Positions 41,635 through 51,118 of a DNA stretch of 62,848 bases are shown here, one piece after another. The stretch lies in assembly GCA_019310535.1 (NCBI GenBank), contig JAFDED010000047.1:1-62848 (forward strand), written 5' to 3'. A program made the translations under genes and the position numbers. The stretch comes from Deltaproteobacteria bacterium (GTDB taxonomy: Bacteria > Desulfobacterota > JAFDED01). The notes under the pieces were generated by a model. That model saw only the letters and a list, made by a program, of their open reading frames with translations, did not search any database and was not told the DNA's origin. Within the stretch, counting starts at the first letter, position 1; each line of letters starts with the position of its first letter.

Positions 41635-43953
41635 ATGAGGATATCAGATGTATTTCGGTTTTATGCGTGGTTCTTCCTTGGCTGGTTGGTGCTCACCGTG
41701 GCCGGGCTAAACGGATCATCTGCGTTTGGAGCCGCCTCTTCTGCAGTACGAGAACCCACTGCATTAGCGGTGCAGCCGGCCCAAACAATGAACCGGTCCG
41801 ATCTGGAAGAGCTCTTGAAGACACTTGAGGACCCCACACAGAGGGAGCGGTTGATAACTCAAATCCGAGCACTCCTCGAAATCCAGGATCAAAGAATTAC
41901 GACAGCGGTCGAGCCCCCCGGCACTCCTTCGAGCACCGAGACCTGGATATCCAGTGAGTACGAACAACTCTCCCACTGGGCCTCGGAGCTTTCCGGACAA
42001 TTGCTGGAACATCTTAAGGCGTTTCCGGGGCTTGCCTTCCAGTTGAAAACCTACTTTGCGAACAGGGAAAACCTGGTGTCCCTGGGAAAAGCGGGACTCC
42101 TCATCTTTCTCATATTACTCTTGGCTTTATGGTTGCGGGCTCGACTGCTTCGTCGATTGAAAAGTATTATCGGCCGCATACGTTTCACAGAGGAACCCAC
42201 CTGGTCGGACAAAGCACGCCATCTTGCCGCAGAATGGGGGATAGAGGTTATCTATCTTTTGGTTTTATTGATCATTATCCTTTCTGTATCAGGCCTGATA
42301 GGGTGGGAAAGCAAATTCGTACTGTTGCTGATTTTTTTGCTGGGAACGTCTTCCCTGTACTGGCTTGCGCTTTCCTTTATCAGGAAGCTGGCCTCTCCAA
42401 TGGATCCACTTTATCGCTTGCTGCCCTGCGGTGACCAACTGGCACAGTATTTCGTCATCTGGGCGCGCCGGCTCCTGCTGTATGGAATCTTCGCGTATGC
42501 GCCACTCTGGATCATGGAATGGGCAGGATGGAAAGAGGACGTGCTTCGGCCTCTCCACATTGTCTATCGATTTGGTTGGATTGCCCTGATTTGGCTTCTG
42601 CTGTTCCAGTGGAAAGATCGAGTCGCCCGGATAATCCCCCGTGTGAAAGAGGGCAGAACTCCTTACACAAACCTTATGGTGAAAAACCTCAATTGGGTCC
42701 TGGGCAAAATTTATCCGATGGCTGTGCTTTTCCTGGTGATCATTCTCTCTATCGAAGCCATGGGATATGCCGATAAAGCCTCTTTTTTATTGTGGCGAAC
42801 CGGTGTTAGCCTGCTGATCGTAGGGTTCGGAGTGGGGATATGGGTCATTTTTTCCTTTCTTCTTGGAAGACTGTTTGCCATAGGAGACCGGATCAAGACC
42901 AGATTCCCGGGACTGGATGTTATGGCCAATCGATATATCAATTTTTTACATTTCTCCATCAAAGCTGTATTGACATTTTTCGTCGTGGTGCTGGTCTTGC
43001 AGGTATGGGGGTTCGAACTGCTTGCTGTGATAACCAAAGGGATGACTGCCAAACTGCTCGGACGGCTTTTGGTGGTGGCCCTTACGGTGGCAATATCTTT
43101 TTTCATTATCCAGGTTACCCAAATTATTGTGGCCCGGCTGCTGGCCGATAGGACGGACGATCAAGGTCAAGTGATAAGCATGGGGCGGAGGGGCAAGACA
43201 TTTATACCTCTTCTCAACAACCTCGTCCGTTACATCACGTTTTTCATCGCCGGCGTGATTATCCTCGAGCAACTGGGTGTCAACACCGGCCCCGTTCTTG
43301 CGGGTGCCGGAATAGTAGGTCTGGCCGTGGGCTTTGGGGCTCAGACCCTGGTCAAAGATATCCTGACAGGATGCTTTATTATTTTAGAAGACAGCATATC
43401 CGTGGGCGATGTGGTGGTCGTCAAGGGCACGGGTGGACTTGTGGAAGCAGTCAACCTGCGAACCATCAAGCTCCGGGACCTTGCGGGAAACGTCCATGTG
43501 ATCCCCAACAGTCAAATAGAAATGATCACCAACATGACCAAGGAATACTCTCGCTACGTGCTGGACGTGGGGGTAGCCTACCGGGAGGACGTGGACGAGG
43601 TCATACAGGTGCTTAAAGAGATCGATGAGGAACTTCGCAGAGACCCCGCATACGAGCAGGACATCCTCCAACCATTGGAGATACTGGGCGTGGAGGAATT
43701 TGGGTCGTCTCAAGTGACCATCAGAACACGAATCACCACAAAGCCGATAAAACAATGGAACGTTGGCAGGGAAATGCGAAGAAGGATTAAGAAACGCTTC
43801 GACGAACTGGGAATCGAGATTCCCTTCCCACATATGACCCTATACATCGGCGACCCAAAGCACGAGCCGCCCCAGCCGCTTACAATCAGGCTCCAGGGTG
43901 ACACGAAAGGGACGACAGACAAAGGAGACCTTGTCGGAGAAAATCAATCATAA
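41635..43953 (+). CDS. MscS-family mechanosensitive ion channel, large (MscM/YbiO-like)
   Basis: A 772-residue inner-membrane channel that opens on membrane tension to protect against hypo-osmotic lysis. It begins with a signal-like segment (FYAWFFLGWLVLTVAGLNG), then a periplasmic helical region with a Gln/Glu-rich coiled stretch (residues ~55-110), about nine or ten membrane helices, and the MscS pore and vestibule: GPVLAGAGIVGLAVGFGAQT followed by LVKDILTGCFIILEDSISVGD. The C-terminal tail is hydrophilic. The start ATG 41635 has GGGAGGG 6 bases upstream; earlier ATG 41533 lacks support. Location after cell-wall genes fits an envelope-stress role but separate regulation is likely. Confidence 0.9.
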   Translation: MRISDVFRFYAWFFLGWLVLTVAGLNGSSAFGAASSAVREPTALAVQPAQTMNRSDLEELLKTLEDPTQRERLITQIRALLEIQDQRITTAVEPPGTPSSTETWISSEYEQLSHWASELSGQLLEHLKAFPGLAFQLKTYFANRENLVSLGKAGLLIFLILLLALWLRARLLRRLKSIIGRIRFTEEPTWSDKARHLAAEWGIEVIYLLVLLIIILSVSGLIGWESKFVLLLIFLLGTSSLYWLALSFIRKLASPMDPLYRLLPCGDQLAQYFVIWARRLLLYGIFAYAPLWIMEWAGWKEDVLRPLHIVYRFGWIALIWLLLFQWKDRVARIIPRVKEGRTPYTNLMVKNLNWVLGKIYPMAVLFLVIILSIEAMGYADKASFLLWRTGVSLLIVGFGVGIWVIFSFLLGRLFAIGDRIKTRFPGLDVMANRYINFLHFSIKAVLTFFVVVLVLQVWGFELLAVITKGMTAKLLGRLLVVALTVAISFFIIQVTQIIVARLLADRTDDQGQVISMGRRGKTFIPLLNNLVRYITFFIAGVIILEQLGVNTGPVLAGAGIVGLAVGFGAQTLVKDILTGCFIILEDSISVGDVVVVKGTGGLVEAVNLRTIKLRDLAGNVHVIPNSQIEMITNMTKEYSRYVLDVGVAYREDVDEVIQVLKEIDEELRRDPAYEQDILQPLEILGVEEFGSSQVTIRTRITTKPIKQWNVGREMRRRIKKRFDELGIEIPFPHMTLYIGDPKHEPPQPLTIRLQGDTKGTTDKGDLVGENQS

Positions 43954-44059
43954 TGATGAAGAGATGAAAAATTGTTTTGTTTTGAGAAAGAATGATAGTG
44001 ACGCATAATTTTCATAAAGGGCACAAAACCGTACAACCTAAAAATGACAAATGAGAATA

Positions 44060-44126
44060 GTCAAATTGCCGCCAATAATAGATGAAGGATGTTGTTGGGG
44101 TGGCCCGGACGACTTGTCGTCCGGGT
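44060..44126 (+). repeat. Repeat family A, core only
   Basis: GTCAAATTGCCGCCAATAAT-AGATGAAGGATGTTGTTGGG-GTGGCCCGGACGAC-TTGTCGTCCGGG. The stem CCCGGACGAC/GTCGTCCGGG is perfect with a TT loop. Almost identical to the middle of the copies at 21918 and 33638. Confidence 0.75.
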
Positions 44127-44221
44127 TTGCAATCCCCGCTGGACGGTGTCCGGCTTGTACAGAGAGAGTTTTCAGTCGGGCAAAGGCATACCCATACTGG
44201 ATATGCCTTATTACCGGGAAA

Positions 44222-44252
44222 CAGGGAAGCCGTAAAGGGTCCGGCTTCCCTG
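44222..44252 (-). terminator. Terminator hairpin of the leftward locus
   Basis: CAGGGAAGCC and GGCTTCCCTG pair perfectly around an 11-base loop, 8 bases beyond the arylsulfotransferase-like stop on the minus strand; a short TTT follows. Confidence 0.5.
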
Positions 44253-44260
44253 GTCAGGTC

Positions 44261-45556
44261 TTAATATGGTTTTGGAAGGTTTTTCCCTGTTAAACCGGGA
44301 AAATCGGGGCCGTAGCGGTAGGCACGGAATACTGCCTTTCGATCAGGGTTGATAAATTCCCACACGATCTCACCTTTTTTGGTAACCTCGAATATCCTGC
44401 CCGTTCCACCCTCGCAAATCAGGGTGTTCCCATTGGGGAGCCTTTGAGCGCCTGAGATGTACGGAGAGTTAAATTTCCATTTGGGAGGAATGGGAAATTT
44501 CCAACCCTTTTCTTTATGTTCATATCTCCAGACAACTCTTTTGGTCTTGGGTGCGATCTCAAGAATCCTGGAGTGGGCCATTCCCCAGTACATGTTTGCG
44601 GCTTTGGTGTTTGCCAGGTTCATCCCATTGTCAAAGACCAATATGTTGCCTTCTCCGGGAAGCCCTTTTTGGATCATTTGAAAATCGTGTTGTGCCCCGA
44701 GTCTGCCCCATTCACCCTCGATACACCCGCCATAACGCCACTGTACTTTTCCAGTTGATTTTTCAAATATGATACAGGCAAAAGGCTGGCGGAGCGATAC
44801 CATGATGGATTCGGTTCCTGTGATGGGGTTGTCGGCCGGGAGATATTTCACCGAATTAGCGTGGAGCCACTCAATACGGTCGTCCAGCGGGCAGATGGGA
44901 TATTCCTCCGGATTCAGGTGATCACTGCCTCGCCAGGACCACACAATTTTACCCTTTGGATCCACTTCGGCGATAATCTCTTCGAAGATCGTCCCATCCG
45001 GAAATTCGGAGCCCGGCAGCCCGCCCTTGACCAGCTTCCTTTTTTCCTTTGGCACGGGATCCCATAAAAGGAGCAGATAGTTGCCATTGGGAAGTTTATC
45101 AGTATCATGGTGGGCGTTGTGTTGGTAGAATTTGACAACAGTCTTGCCGTTCCAGTCCACCTCCATAACCGCGCCGCCCTTGCCGCTCATGTGATATTTG
45201 CCCTTTCCATAGCCAGTAGTGGTTCGACCGGCATACAGCAGATTGCCGCTTTCCAGGAGGCGTCCATAAAGGCCTGGTGGATAGGGCATTTTCCATGAAT
45301 GGACGGTTTTTCCTCTCATATCCATGAAGTGCACAGTGCCATCCCCGGCCAGACTGCACCAAATCGTAAAGCCGTTGTAACATTTTTCCGGTATAAACTT
45401 TGTTACGCCCGTCGGCCATTCAGTGACAGACTTTCCTGGTCCGGCTGGAGTAACGGCGCTTGGCTCAGGCTTGCTCGGAACGGTCTTGCAAGCGGTCCAA
45501 AAAAAGGCGACAAAAATAAGAAAAAATACAAGGATTACGTGTTGTTTCTTTTTCAT
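44261..45556 (-). CDS. Arylsulfotransferase-like (ASST/PQQ-like beta-propeller) exported lipoprotein
   Basis: A 431-residue exported protein with signal segment and lipobox-like FFWTAC. The body resembles bacterial arylsulfate sulfotransferases: repeated blades with W at the end of strands (VHFMDMRGKTVHSWKMP, EVDPKGKIVWSWRGSD), HHDTDKLPNGNYLLLL, LHANSVKYLP and AQHDFQMI, where conserved His residues of this family sit, and QRLPNGNTLICEGGTGRIFE near the end. ASST enzymes move sulfuryl groups between aromatic compounds in the periplasm. The same ending (EFINP ... YRYGPDFPGLTGKNL) is found in the partial protein at 62038-62848, so the locus holds two paralogues. AAGGAGATATCG precedes the ATG. The exact reaction is not assured. 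Confidence 0.72.
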   Translation of the reverse strand: MKKKQHVILVFFLIFVAFFWTACKTVPSKPEPSAVTPAGPGKSVTEWPTGVTKFIPEKCYNGFTIWCSLAGDGTVHFMDMRGKTVHSWKMPYPPGLYGRLLESGNLLYAGRTTTGYGKGKYHMSGKGGAVMEVDWNGKTVVKFYQHNAHHDTDKLPNGNYLLLLWDPVPKEKRKLVKGGLPGSEFPDGTIFEEIIAEVDPKGKIVWSWRGSDHLNPEEYPICPLDDRIEWLHANSVKYLPADNPITGTESIMVSLRQPFACIIFEKSTGKVQWRYGGCIEGEWGRLGAQHDFQMIQKGLPGEGNILVFDNGMNLANTKAANMYWGMAHSRILEIAPKTKRVVWRYEHKEKGWKFPIPPKWKFNSPYISGAQRLPNGNTLICEGGTGRIFEVTKKGEIVWEFINPDRKAVFRAYRYGPDFPGLTGKNLPKPY

Positions 45557-45692
45557 CGATATCTCCTTATTCTAGCCGTACGAAACATTGAGGAATTACA
45601 ATTTGATTTTTCCACCCTTCTCCCATCTCTTGCATATCTTAACTAATTGATTGTACTTTTTTGTGGTTTGCTCTTTTGCGCAAAGGTTTTTT

Positions 45693-46259
45693 TCAGTATG
45701 CCACCATTCCGCCAGCCGGACGGGCGGCAACGTTGTCAAACCAGGCTTTTCCTTTTCCTATAATTGTACACCGGATGCTGACGAAATATGCTTCGGCAGG
45801 GGTCTCTTCCTCCGTGAGGCCCTTTTTCCACTCCTCAGTGCCCGTAACCTCGGGCAGCTTGATTATTGGTTCTGCAATTTCTTCTCCATTTTGATCTAAA
45901 AAGACGAACACAACCTGGGCCTTGCCGGCAAGATTCTCACATTTCACCACACCGGAGAACCGGTAATCCTCCTCGGGGTCCACATCCACTACCAGTTCCC
46001 AGTAGGCTCCCTGACTGTTTTCTTTTGTAAGCTCAATCAGTCCGCTGTGTGTGGGGGTTACCGACTGGGTGTCATCCCATTTGAAAAGAGCATCTCCCAC
46101 CCTCTTCCAATACTTGGGTTTACCATCCTCTCCCATCTCGAAGTGTCCATTGGTCATTTCCGGAAGGCTTTCAAATTCAGCAGCTTTTAGTAAAGCTCCA
46201 TGAAATGACAAGATCGTGAGTACAATAATGACCTTTATTATCAACCGTTTTTTCGTCAT
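45693..46259 (-). CDS. Exported protein with a carbohydrate-binding-like beta-sandwich
   Basis: A 188-residue protein with a signal peptide (KKRLIIKVIIVLTILSFHGA). The mature part begins FESLPEMTNGHFEMGEDGKP, followed by WELVVDVDPEEDYRFSGVVK and ends AWFDNVAARPA, which is the general pattern of CenC-type or jelly-roll modules that bind sugars or act as protein-protein modules. No catalytic motif is seen. ATG 46259 is preferred over 46289 because AAGGAGGG lies 8 bases before it. It is between the UspA-like gene and the arylsulfotransferase-like gene on the same strand. Confidence 0.6.
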   Translation of the reverse strand: MTKKRLIIKVIIVLTILSFHGALLKAAEFESLPEMTNGHFEMGEDGKPKYWKRVGDALFKWDDTQSVTPTHSGLIELTKENSQGAYWELVVDVDPEEDYRFSGVVKCENLAGKAQVVFVFLDQNGEEIAEPIIKLPEVTGTEEWKKGLTEEETPAEAYFVSIRCTIIGKGKAWFDNVAARPAGGMVAY

Positions 46260-46386
46260 CTGATGATCCCTCCTTTGTCGCGCCCGCAATAATTCATATT
46301 TTTTTAGTCTCTTCTTCGTTACTCTAATAACATACTGTCTATAGTTCGAAACCTTAATCCGGGTCTTCAGCGTATAATATGAAATT

Positions 46387-46830
46387 TTACATTTCGATCA
46401 CCTCACATCCAACCTTCCTCCGAACCTCCTGCGACACTGTCCTTTGCAATAGAGGAAATAATTTCCGTGGTTCTTTCGGCACAACGACGAGACCGTAACC
46501 TTTTCTCGCCTCTGTGATGACAGCTTCGGCCGGATTTTCCGTCTCAATGGATATTAAATCCAATTGCAATCCCTGGGCTTTGGCTTTATCCATCAATTTG
46601 GCTGCTTGCATTCGCCCCTTCTCGAGTACTTCCTGTCTAATGTAAAGCAAAAAATCCGATTTTGCCCGCCCGCTGGCAATAATATCATTATGCCCGTAAT
46701 GGTACAGTTCGGAATTGAGGATCTGAAGCGCTACAATCTTTTTGGAGGTTGACTCAGCACGGCGTAAAGCTTCTTCCTCTGCATTCCGATAATCACCCAT
46801 ACCGAATACCAGGAGGATTCTATCTTTCAT
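46387..46830 (-). CDS. UspA-like universal stress protein
   Basis: A 147-residue cytoplasmic protein of the Usp alpha/beta fold: RILLVFGMGDYRNAEEEALR at the N-terminus, KIVALQILNS, and ENPAEAVITEARKGYGLVVV near the end. The ATP-binding G-x2-G-x9-G-S/T motif of the UspFG type is not present, so it may be the non-ATP-binding kind. ATG 46830 is just 2 bases after the TGA of the upstream 56-residue gene, which suggests translational coupling; an alternative ATG 46851 would overlap that gene. It may regulate the neighbouring transporter (inference). Confidence 0.6.
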   Translation of the reverse strand: MKDRILLVFGMGDYRNAEEEALRRAESTSKKIVALQILNSELYHYGHNDIIASGRAKSDFLLYIRQEVLEKGRMQAAKLMDKAKAQGLQLDLISIETENPAEAVITEARKGYGLVVVPKEPRKLFPLLQRTVSQEVRRKVGCEVIEM

Positions 46831-46832
46831 AT

Positions 46833-47003
46833 TCAATAAAAACCCATCCACTGAAGAAGCCAGAGCAAAAAAACCGTTCCCACTCCCAGAGTGATGGCGA
46901 TGTAATCCTGGGCCCGAGCCCGCAGCATCTTGACCAGTGTTTCCGCCTCTACTTTTTTTCTATCTTCATCTAAATCTTTTTTGCCTTCCAGACCTTCCTT
47001 CAT
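46833..47003 (-). CDS. 56-residue single-helix membrane protein
   Basis: A short gene between the YeiH-family and UspA-like genes. The product has a charged N-terminal half (KEGLEGKKDLDEDRKKVEAE) and one membrane helix, IAITLGVGTVFLLWLLQWMG. AAAGGGGAAGTGTAA precedes the ATG, and the stop is 2 bases before the next start. Fixed order with a transporter and a Usp protein suggests a small accessory or anchor subunit. No family recognised. Confidence 0.7.
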   Translation of the reverse strand: MKEGLEGKKDLDEDRKKVEAETLVKMLRARAQDYIAITLGVGTVFLLWLLQWMGFY

Positions 47004-47016
47004 TTACACTTCCCCT

Positions 47017-48174
47017 TTATTCAAATATTCCCATCCTAATCAGAATCAGGATGACAACCAAACAAAGTCCTAATTTTAGGATTCCGGCAGTATATCCCAC
47101 TATCATCCCTTTAATCCCGGCTTTTTTCACATCTCCCAATTTGGTCTGGAGCCCGAGACCGACGAACGACAAGGTAAAAAACCAGATCATAACTTGTTCC
47201 ATTGCATAGACTGCCGGTTTTGGAAATAAGTGAAGACAATTTGCTGCCCAAACAACAATAAAACCAAAGACATAAATGGGAAATTTTTCCTTGATCACCT
47301 GCCATACTTTGATATCCGTACCCATAACCTCCCGAGTCAGGACAAAGAAACATATAAATAAGGCACCAGCAGGTATCAAGACCACCCTTCCGATATTAAC
47401 AAAGCCCGACACTTTACCGGCTTCGAATCCATACATAAACCCTGTGGCAATTACCTGGGCCGAATTGGGCACTCCTGTGGCGCTCAGCACGCCGAAGGAA
47501 TACTGCGACATCTCCAGCAATCGAGCAACAAGGGGGAGGCCGATAAGGCAAAACAGGCCGAAAGAGACCGTTGCGGCGATGGCATAAGTCACCTCCTCGC
47601 TTTTTGCGCGCACCATTGGAGCAGTTGCCACCGTGGCGGCGACACCGCACATGGAAAAACCCGCCGCCAGAACGCCGGTAAGAGATTGCTCAACCTTGAA
47701 GAGGCGCCCTAAAGAAATCACAACAATTGCTGATCCAAAAACAAAAACAACCATTATTATAATGGTCTCACCACCGATTTTAAGCATATCCCGCAGCAAG
47801 TATTGCGACCCCAGCATGATGATCGCTGCATGCAGGAAAACGGAGGTGTAAGTTAAGCCGGTTTCCCACCTTTTAGGAACACCAATAACATTTCTGATCA
47901 GAATACCAATGGCCAGGCCGATCACCACGTAGTTGAAATGCAAAAGATCAGTGAAAAGCCCCTTTCCATAAATCGGAGGCAAGACTGCATCTATATACTT
48001 AAGAAGGTGATGTATGGTTATGGGCCAGGGAACACCTGGAAGTTGACAAAAAACTGCAATGACAATGAGCGCCAAAAGTCCCGGCCAGCTTTCATGGAAA
48101 CTGGGCAATAAACTCAACAGCGGAATTTTTTGCGGGCTCATATCAATTGATGCTGAAGCCTTTTTTCTTGCCAT
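47017..48174 (-). CDS. YeiH-family membrane protein (putative sulfate exporter family)
   Basis: A 385-residue inner-membrane protein with about 10 predicted helices. The pattern RNVIGVPKRWETGLTYTSVF, LGSQYLLRDMLKIGG, FSMCGVAATVATAPMVRAKS and GVPNSAQVIATGF matches the YeiH/PSE family, whose members sit by sulfonate-degradation genes and are thought to export sulfite or sulfate; this has limited experimental backing. The N-terminal ~30 residues are a cytoplasmic extension. AAGGAG lies about 9 bases before the ATG. Its position between exported enzymes and arylsulfotransferase-like genes fits a role with sulfur oxyanions. Confidence 0.82.
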   Translation of the reverse strand: MARKKASASIDMSPQKIPLLSLLPSFHESWPGLLALIVIAVFCQLPGVPWPITIHHLLKYIDAVLPPIYGKGLFTDLLHFNYVVIGLAIGILIRNVIGVPKRWETGLTYTSVFLHAAIIMLGSQYLLRDMLKIGGETIIIMVVFVFGSAIVVISLGRLFKVEQSLTGVLAAGFSMCGVAATVATAPMVRAKSEEVTYAIAATVSFGLFCLIGLPLVARLLEMSQYSFGVLSATGVPNSAQVIATGFMYGFEAGKVSGFVNIGRVVLIPAGALFICFFVLTREVMGTDIKVWQVIKEKFPIYVFGFIVVWAANCLHLFPKPAVYAMEQVMIWFFTLSFVGLGLQTKLGDVKKAGIKGMIVGYTAGILKLGLCLVVILILIRMGIFE

Positions 48175-48223
48175 ACGTTGACTCTCCTTGTTGTGAATGT
48201 TGTGGCCACTCTGATTCTTATTT

Positions 48224-51118
48224 TTATTTCAATCTCCAAATCTCCCTGTAGGCTAATCGTTTAAGTACAGTTCTGCGCAAAAAACTCTCTACCGTTCCAT
48301 TGACACCAACCATCACATCGAGGTTGTTTCTGGGATATTCCGCAAGGTTGGGTGTTTTCATTCCTGTTCGATCCTCGATGTGCCAGGCGTTAATCGCTTC
48401 CCCATCGAAATCATCGATGACGATCTTGAAATATCCTTCCGGCCCAATAAAGGTGTTGTTCTCCCCATCCAGGACGATGGGGTCCCGGTTATCGAGTATG
48501 AACTCGTTGAGCATATAGCAATGGCCGCACACATCCGGCCGCATTATAAAGCGCGGATCTTTTTGCCACGGCGTGTCGCGTTTCAGTTTCAGGACACCCG
48601 TTGAAATATAAAGGGGCACTTTTCCGTCCGGAAAATCGGTCGGCAGATCCAGCTCAACATGGATGTCATCATATTGCAACATGACCTTTTGCTGTGAGGG
48701 GCTGTACTGAGGAAGTGTGTCGTAAAGCTCCTTTGTTAAAGGACCCAGAATTTTTTCAGTGGCAACCTTTTCCTGTGCATCCAAAAGTAACAGTTTGACT
48801 TTTTTATTTATGGTATCCACTTCTGCGACTTTGAGCCGATAGTCTCCTACAGCGGTATCTTCCCCTTCTCTCAAGACAACTTTTTTTGACCTATTATAGG
48901 ACATGGTAAATGAGTCCATACCTGGTGTTCCCATCTCTGCAACGTCAACGAAATCCGGACTTACCCATCTCGGAATTAAATAGGTCGCACCCTCGGCGAA
49001 CATGTCGGGCAGAAAATAGTTGTAATCCTGAGGTGAAATCCCTTCTTCGAGTAAGGGCCGTTCAGACAAATCCGCATAACTATGAAATCCCGGAGCCACG
49101 ATGAGGTTTGCTCCCCAAGTGTTGCCCGAGTATTTAGTCACGCGGAGTATGGCCGTGGGGCGACCCCACAAGATTGAAGATCTAATGTACCTGAATGCCT
49201 TGCTGCCATCGCCCAGGGGAACATCCTGCCAGAACAGCAGATTTCCATCCCCCATGGGCATTTCCTTCCATAAATCAATCTTAAAATTCTTCTTTACAAC
49301 GAGGTAACTTTGGGTACTCAGAAGATACGCTTTGCGTCCCAAGATATAAAAAGACTCGCCGGCAAGGGGGCGTATATTCCTGTTGTTACGGGTAGTATAA
49401 TAAAGGCCTGCGGGGGGAATAACTATTTTTCGCTTCCTATAATCCACGTAGCTTCCGCGGATAACGAGAGCTTCAGCGGCGACGAGTCTTTCTTTTTTCC
49501 TGTTACGGACAAACTTGCGTTTAAACCCTTTCATTTTGGGCACAAATGCGCAGTCAGGATCCGGTGCAAACCATTTGGCCGATGGAATAACCGGTGGATA
49601 AGAGGTAAACCGTGATCTTACCACCGGAACACCATAGGATGGATCAGCCAGGCGCTGAAGAAATGTGTCCTCCATCACCGAGACAACAAGTTCACTCATG
49701 CCGATAAAAAAGTCCATGTTTTCCTTACCCTCTTTCCAAAGGATAAGATTATCGGTGCGCCGGAAGAAAGAATCACGTACATAGCAGTTTTTCACAACTT
49801 CATTATCGATTTTGCCCAGAACCACGTTAAAGTATTTTCTGTCCCAGACTTCAGAAATTTTTACAGGACCGGCATGAGTAGAATTTTCTTTACTGAGAAC
49901 GAAGGGTTCGCGGTTTTCCAACACAACGCGTTTCAGCATTCCTGTCATAAGATCAGGTTCCAGCCGTACGATATATCGGTCGTCCCTTGGCCAGGGCTCG
50001 CCATCTTTGAGCTTGATAAGGTCATCATAGACCATAAAGGCAATGGTTCCCTCTTTCCATCCATAAGGGACGCCATTGGCCCATGGCGTGAAATCTGAGC
50101 CTTTGAACCAGGACGGATCCACAACCAGTTCAATATGCAGATCCAGGTCGAAACGGGTAAGACACATCTTGTCCTGTTCCGCGATTTTGTATTCCTGCTG
50201 GGTTGAGGGTTTCAGAAGTTTTGAAGCCAGTACCTTTTTGCCCGTCCAATCGCGGACTTCCACAAGTACTCCGTCCTCTTTTCTAAAGGCATAAATCCTT
50301 TTATTCCAAAACCACCTGTAGCTTTCTTGTTGAATATCTAGAACCCAAGGTCTGTCCATGGAAAAAACGGCTTCTGTGATGGCAGGATATTCAATACGGG
50401 AAAACAGAGCGTCTTTGTGAGTGATCTCTTTGGCGGTTAATCTTGTGGCTCCAAAGATGTAAGAATTAGAAATGAAAAATTCTTTTTGCTGAGGATTGAT
50501 TCCGCCCTGGACGTTCAAGCTCTTTGCCTCCGAAGGCTCGGGGAAGGATGTCGATATAGGCCATTCCATGGGCCATCCCCCGGAAGGAGCTATAAGAGCG
50601 AATTCCCCATAGGGTTTGCCGTAGTGGTCCGTGGCATAATCAAACCATATCCGATAGCCTGAAGGATCAATAAGAGCTTTTTCCCTTGTTTTTATTTTGA
50701 CGTCAGTTTTGACAACTTTAGCGCTGGACATCCGGATCAGATAGCTCTCCTCACCCAGAAGGAGAAAGGGATCACGCATCAGCGGCCTTGCAGACTCAGA
50801 GGTGCTGGAAGCATAAAAAAGTCCTCCCGCAGGGACGAAAACTTTTCCGTCCTTTACACTGCTTCTCCGCAGAACAATGCACTCGGCCAGATCCCTTTTC
50901 TGGCCATAATGATTGTGCATCGTTTTGTTCAACAATCCGCCCAACTCGGGTATATATGTTGCATCCTCCAAAGGATCAAGCCCGCGCGGAGTCTCCTCTG
51001 CCAATGAAAAAGAAGCGCTAAAGATTAAACAAGCTGCTACTAATGCAAAGAGGAGTAACAGTTGCTTGACAAATGTAATCCCGGTTAATGGCCAATTTGT
51101 ATCTCTCAGCACGTGCAA
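48224..51118 (-). CDS. 964-residue exported protein built from two homologous halves, function unknown
   Basis: A signal peptide (LLLLFALVAACLIFSASFSLA) is followed by two copies of a ~430-residue unit (about 77-510 and 545-960). Matching pieces are VFVPAGGLFYASSTSESARP and IVIPPAGLYYTTRNNRNIRP, then LLLGEESYLIRMSSAKVV and YILGRKAYLLSTQSYLVV, and VVLENREPFVLSKENSTHAG and FILDNRDPIVLDGENNTFIG. The units are beta-rich and have no catalytic motif I recognise. Start TTG 51118 follows GGAGGGG by 4 bases, with GTG 51112 as alternative; either overlaps the end of the upstream helix-hairpin-helix gene. Likely a periplasmic or surface structural/binding component of this locus. Confidence 0.85.
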   Translation of the reverse strand: MHVLRDTNWPLTGITFVKQLLLLFALVAACLIFSASFSLAEETPRGLDPLEDATYIPELGGLLNKTMHNHYGQKRDLAECIVLRRSSVKDGKVFVPAGGLFYASSTSESARPLMRDPFLLLGEESYLIRMSSAKVVKTDVKIKTREKALIDPSGYRIWFDYATDHYGKPYGEFALIAPSGGWPMEWPISTSFPEPSEAKSLNVQGGINPQQKEFFISNSYIFGATRLTAKEITHKDALFSRIEYPAITEAVFSMDRPWVLDIQQESYRWFWNKRIYAFRKEDGVLVEVRDWTGKKVLASKLLKPSTQQEYKIAEQDKMCLTRFDLDLHIELVVDPSWFKGSDFTPWANGVPYGWKEGTIAFMVYDDLIKLKDGEPWPRDDRYIVRLEPDLMTGMLKRVVLENREPFVLSKENSTHAGPVKISEVWDRKYFNVVLGKIDNEVVKNCYVRDSFFRRTDNLILWKEGKENMDFFIGMSELVVSVMEDTFLQRLADPSYGVPVVRSRFTSYPPVIPSAKWFAPDPDCAFVPKMKGFKRKFVRNRKKERLVAAEALVIRGSYVDYRKRKIVIPPAGLYYTTRNNRNIRPLAGESFYILGRKAYLLSTQSYLVVKKNFKIDLWKEMPMGDGNLLFWQDVPLGDGSKAFRYIRSSILWGRPTAILRVTKYSGNTWGANLIVAPGFHSYADLSERPLLEEGISPQDYNYFLPDMFAEGATYLIPRWVSPDFVDVAEMGTPGMDSFTMSYNRSKKVVLREGEDTAVGDYRLKVAEVDTINKKVKLLLLDAQEKVATEKILGPLTKELYDTLPQYSPSQQKVMLQYDDIHVELDLPTDFPDGKVPLYISTGVLKLKRDTPWQKDPRFIMRPDVCGHCYMLNEFILDNRDPIVLDGENNTFIGPEGYFKIVIDDFDGEAINAWHIEDRTGMKTPNLAEYPRNNLDVMVGVNGTVESFLRRTVLKRLAYREIWRLK

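Larger units (their letters stand above)
43954..44260. other. 307-base spacer between convergent genes, with a repeat and a terminator hairpin
   Basis: It contains a family A core (44060-44126) and the hairpin 44222-44252. No gene is seen. It is the boundary between the rightward wall-recycling block and the leftward redox/arylsulfotransferase locus. Confidence 0.65.
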
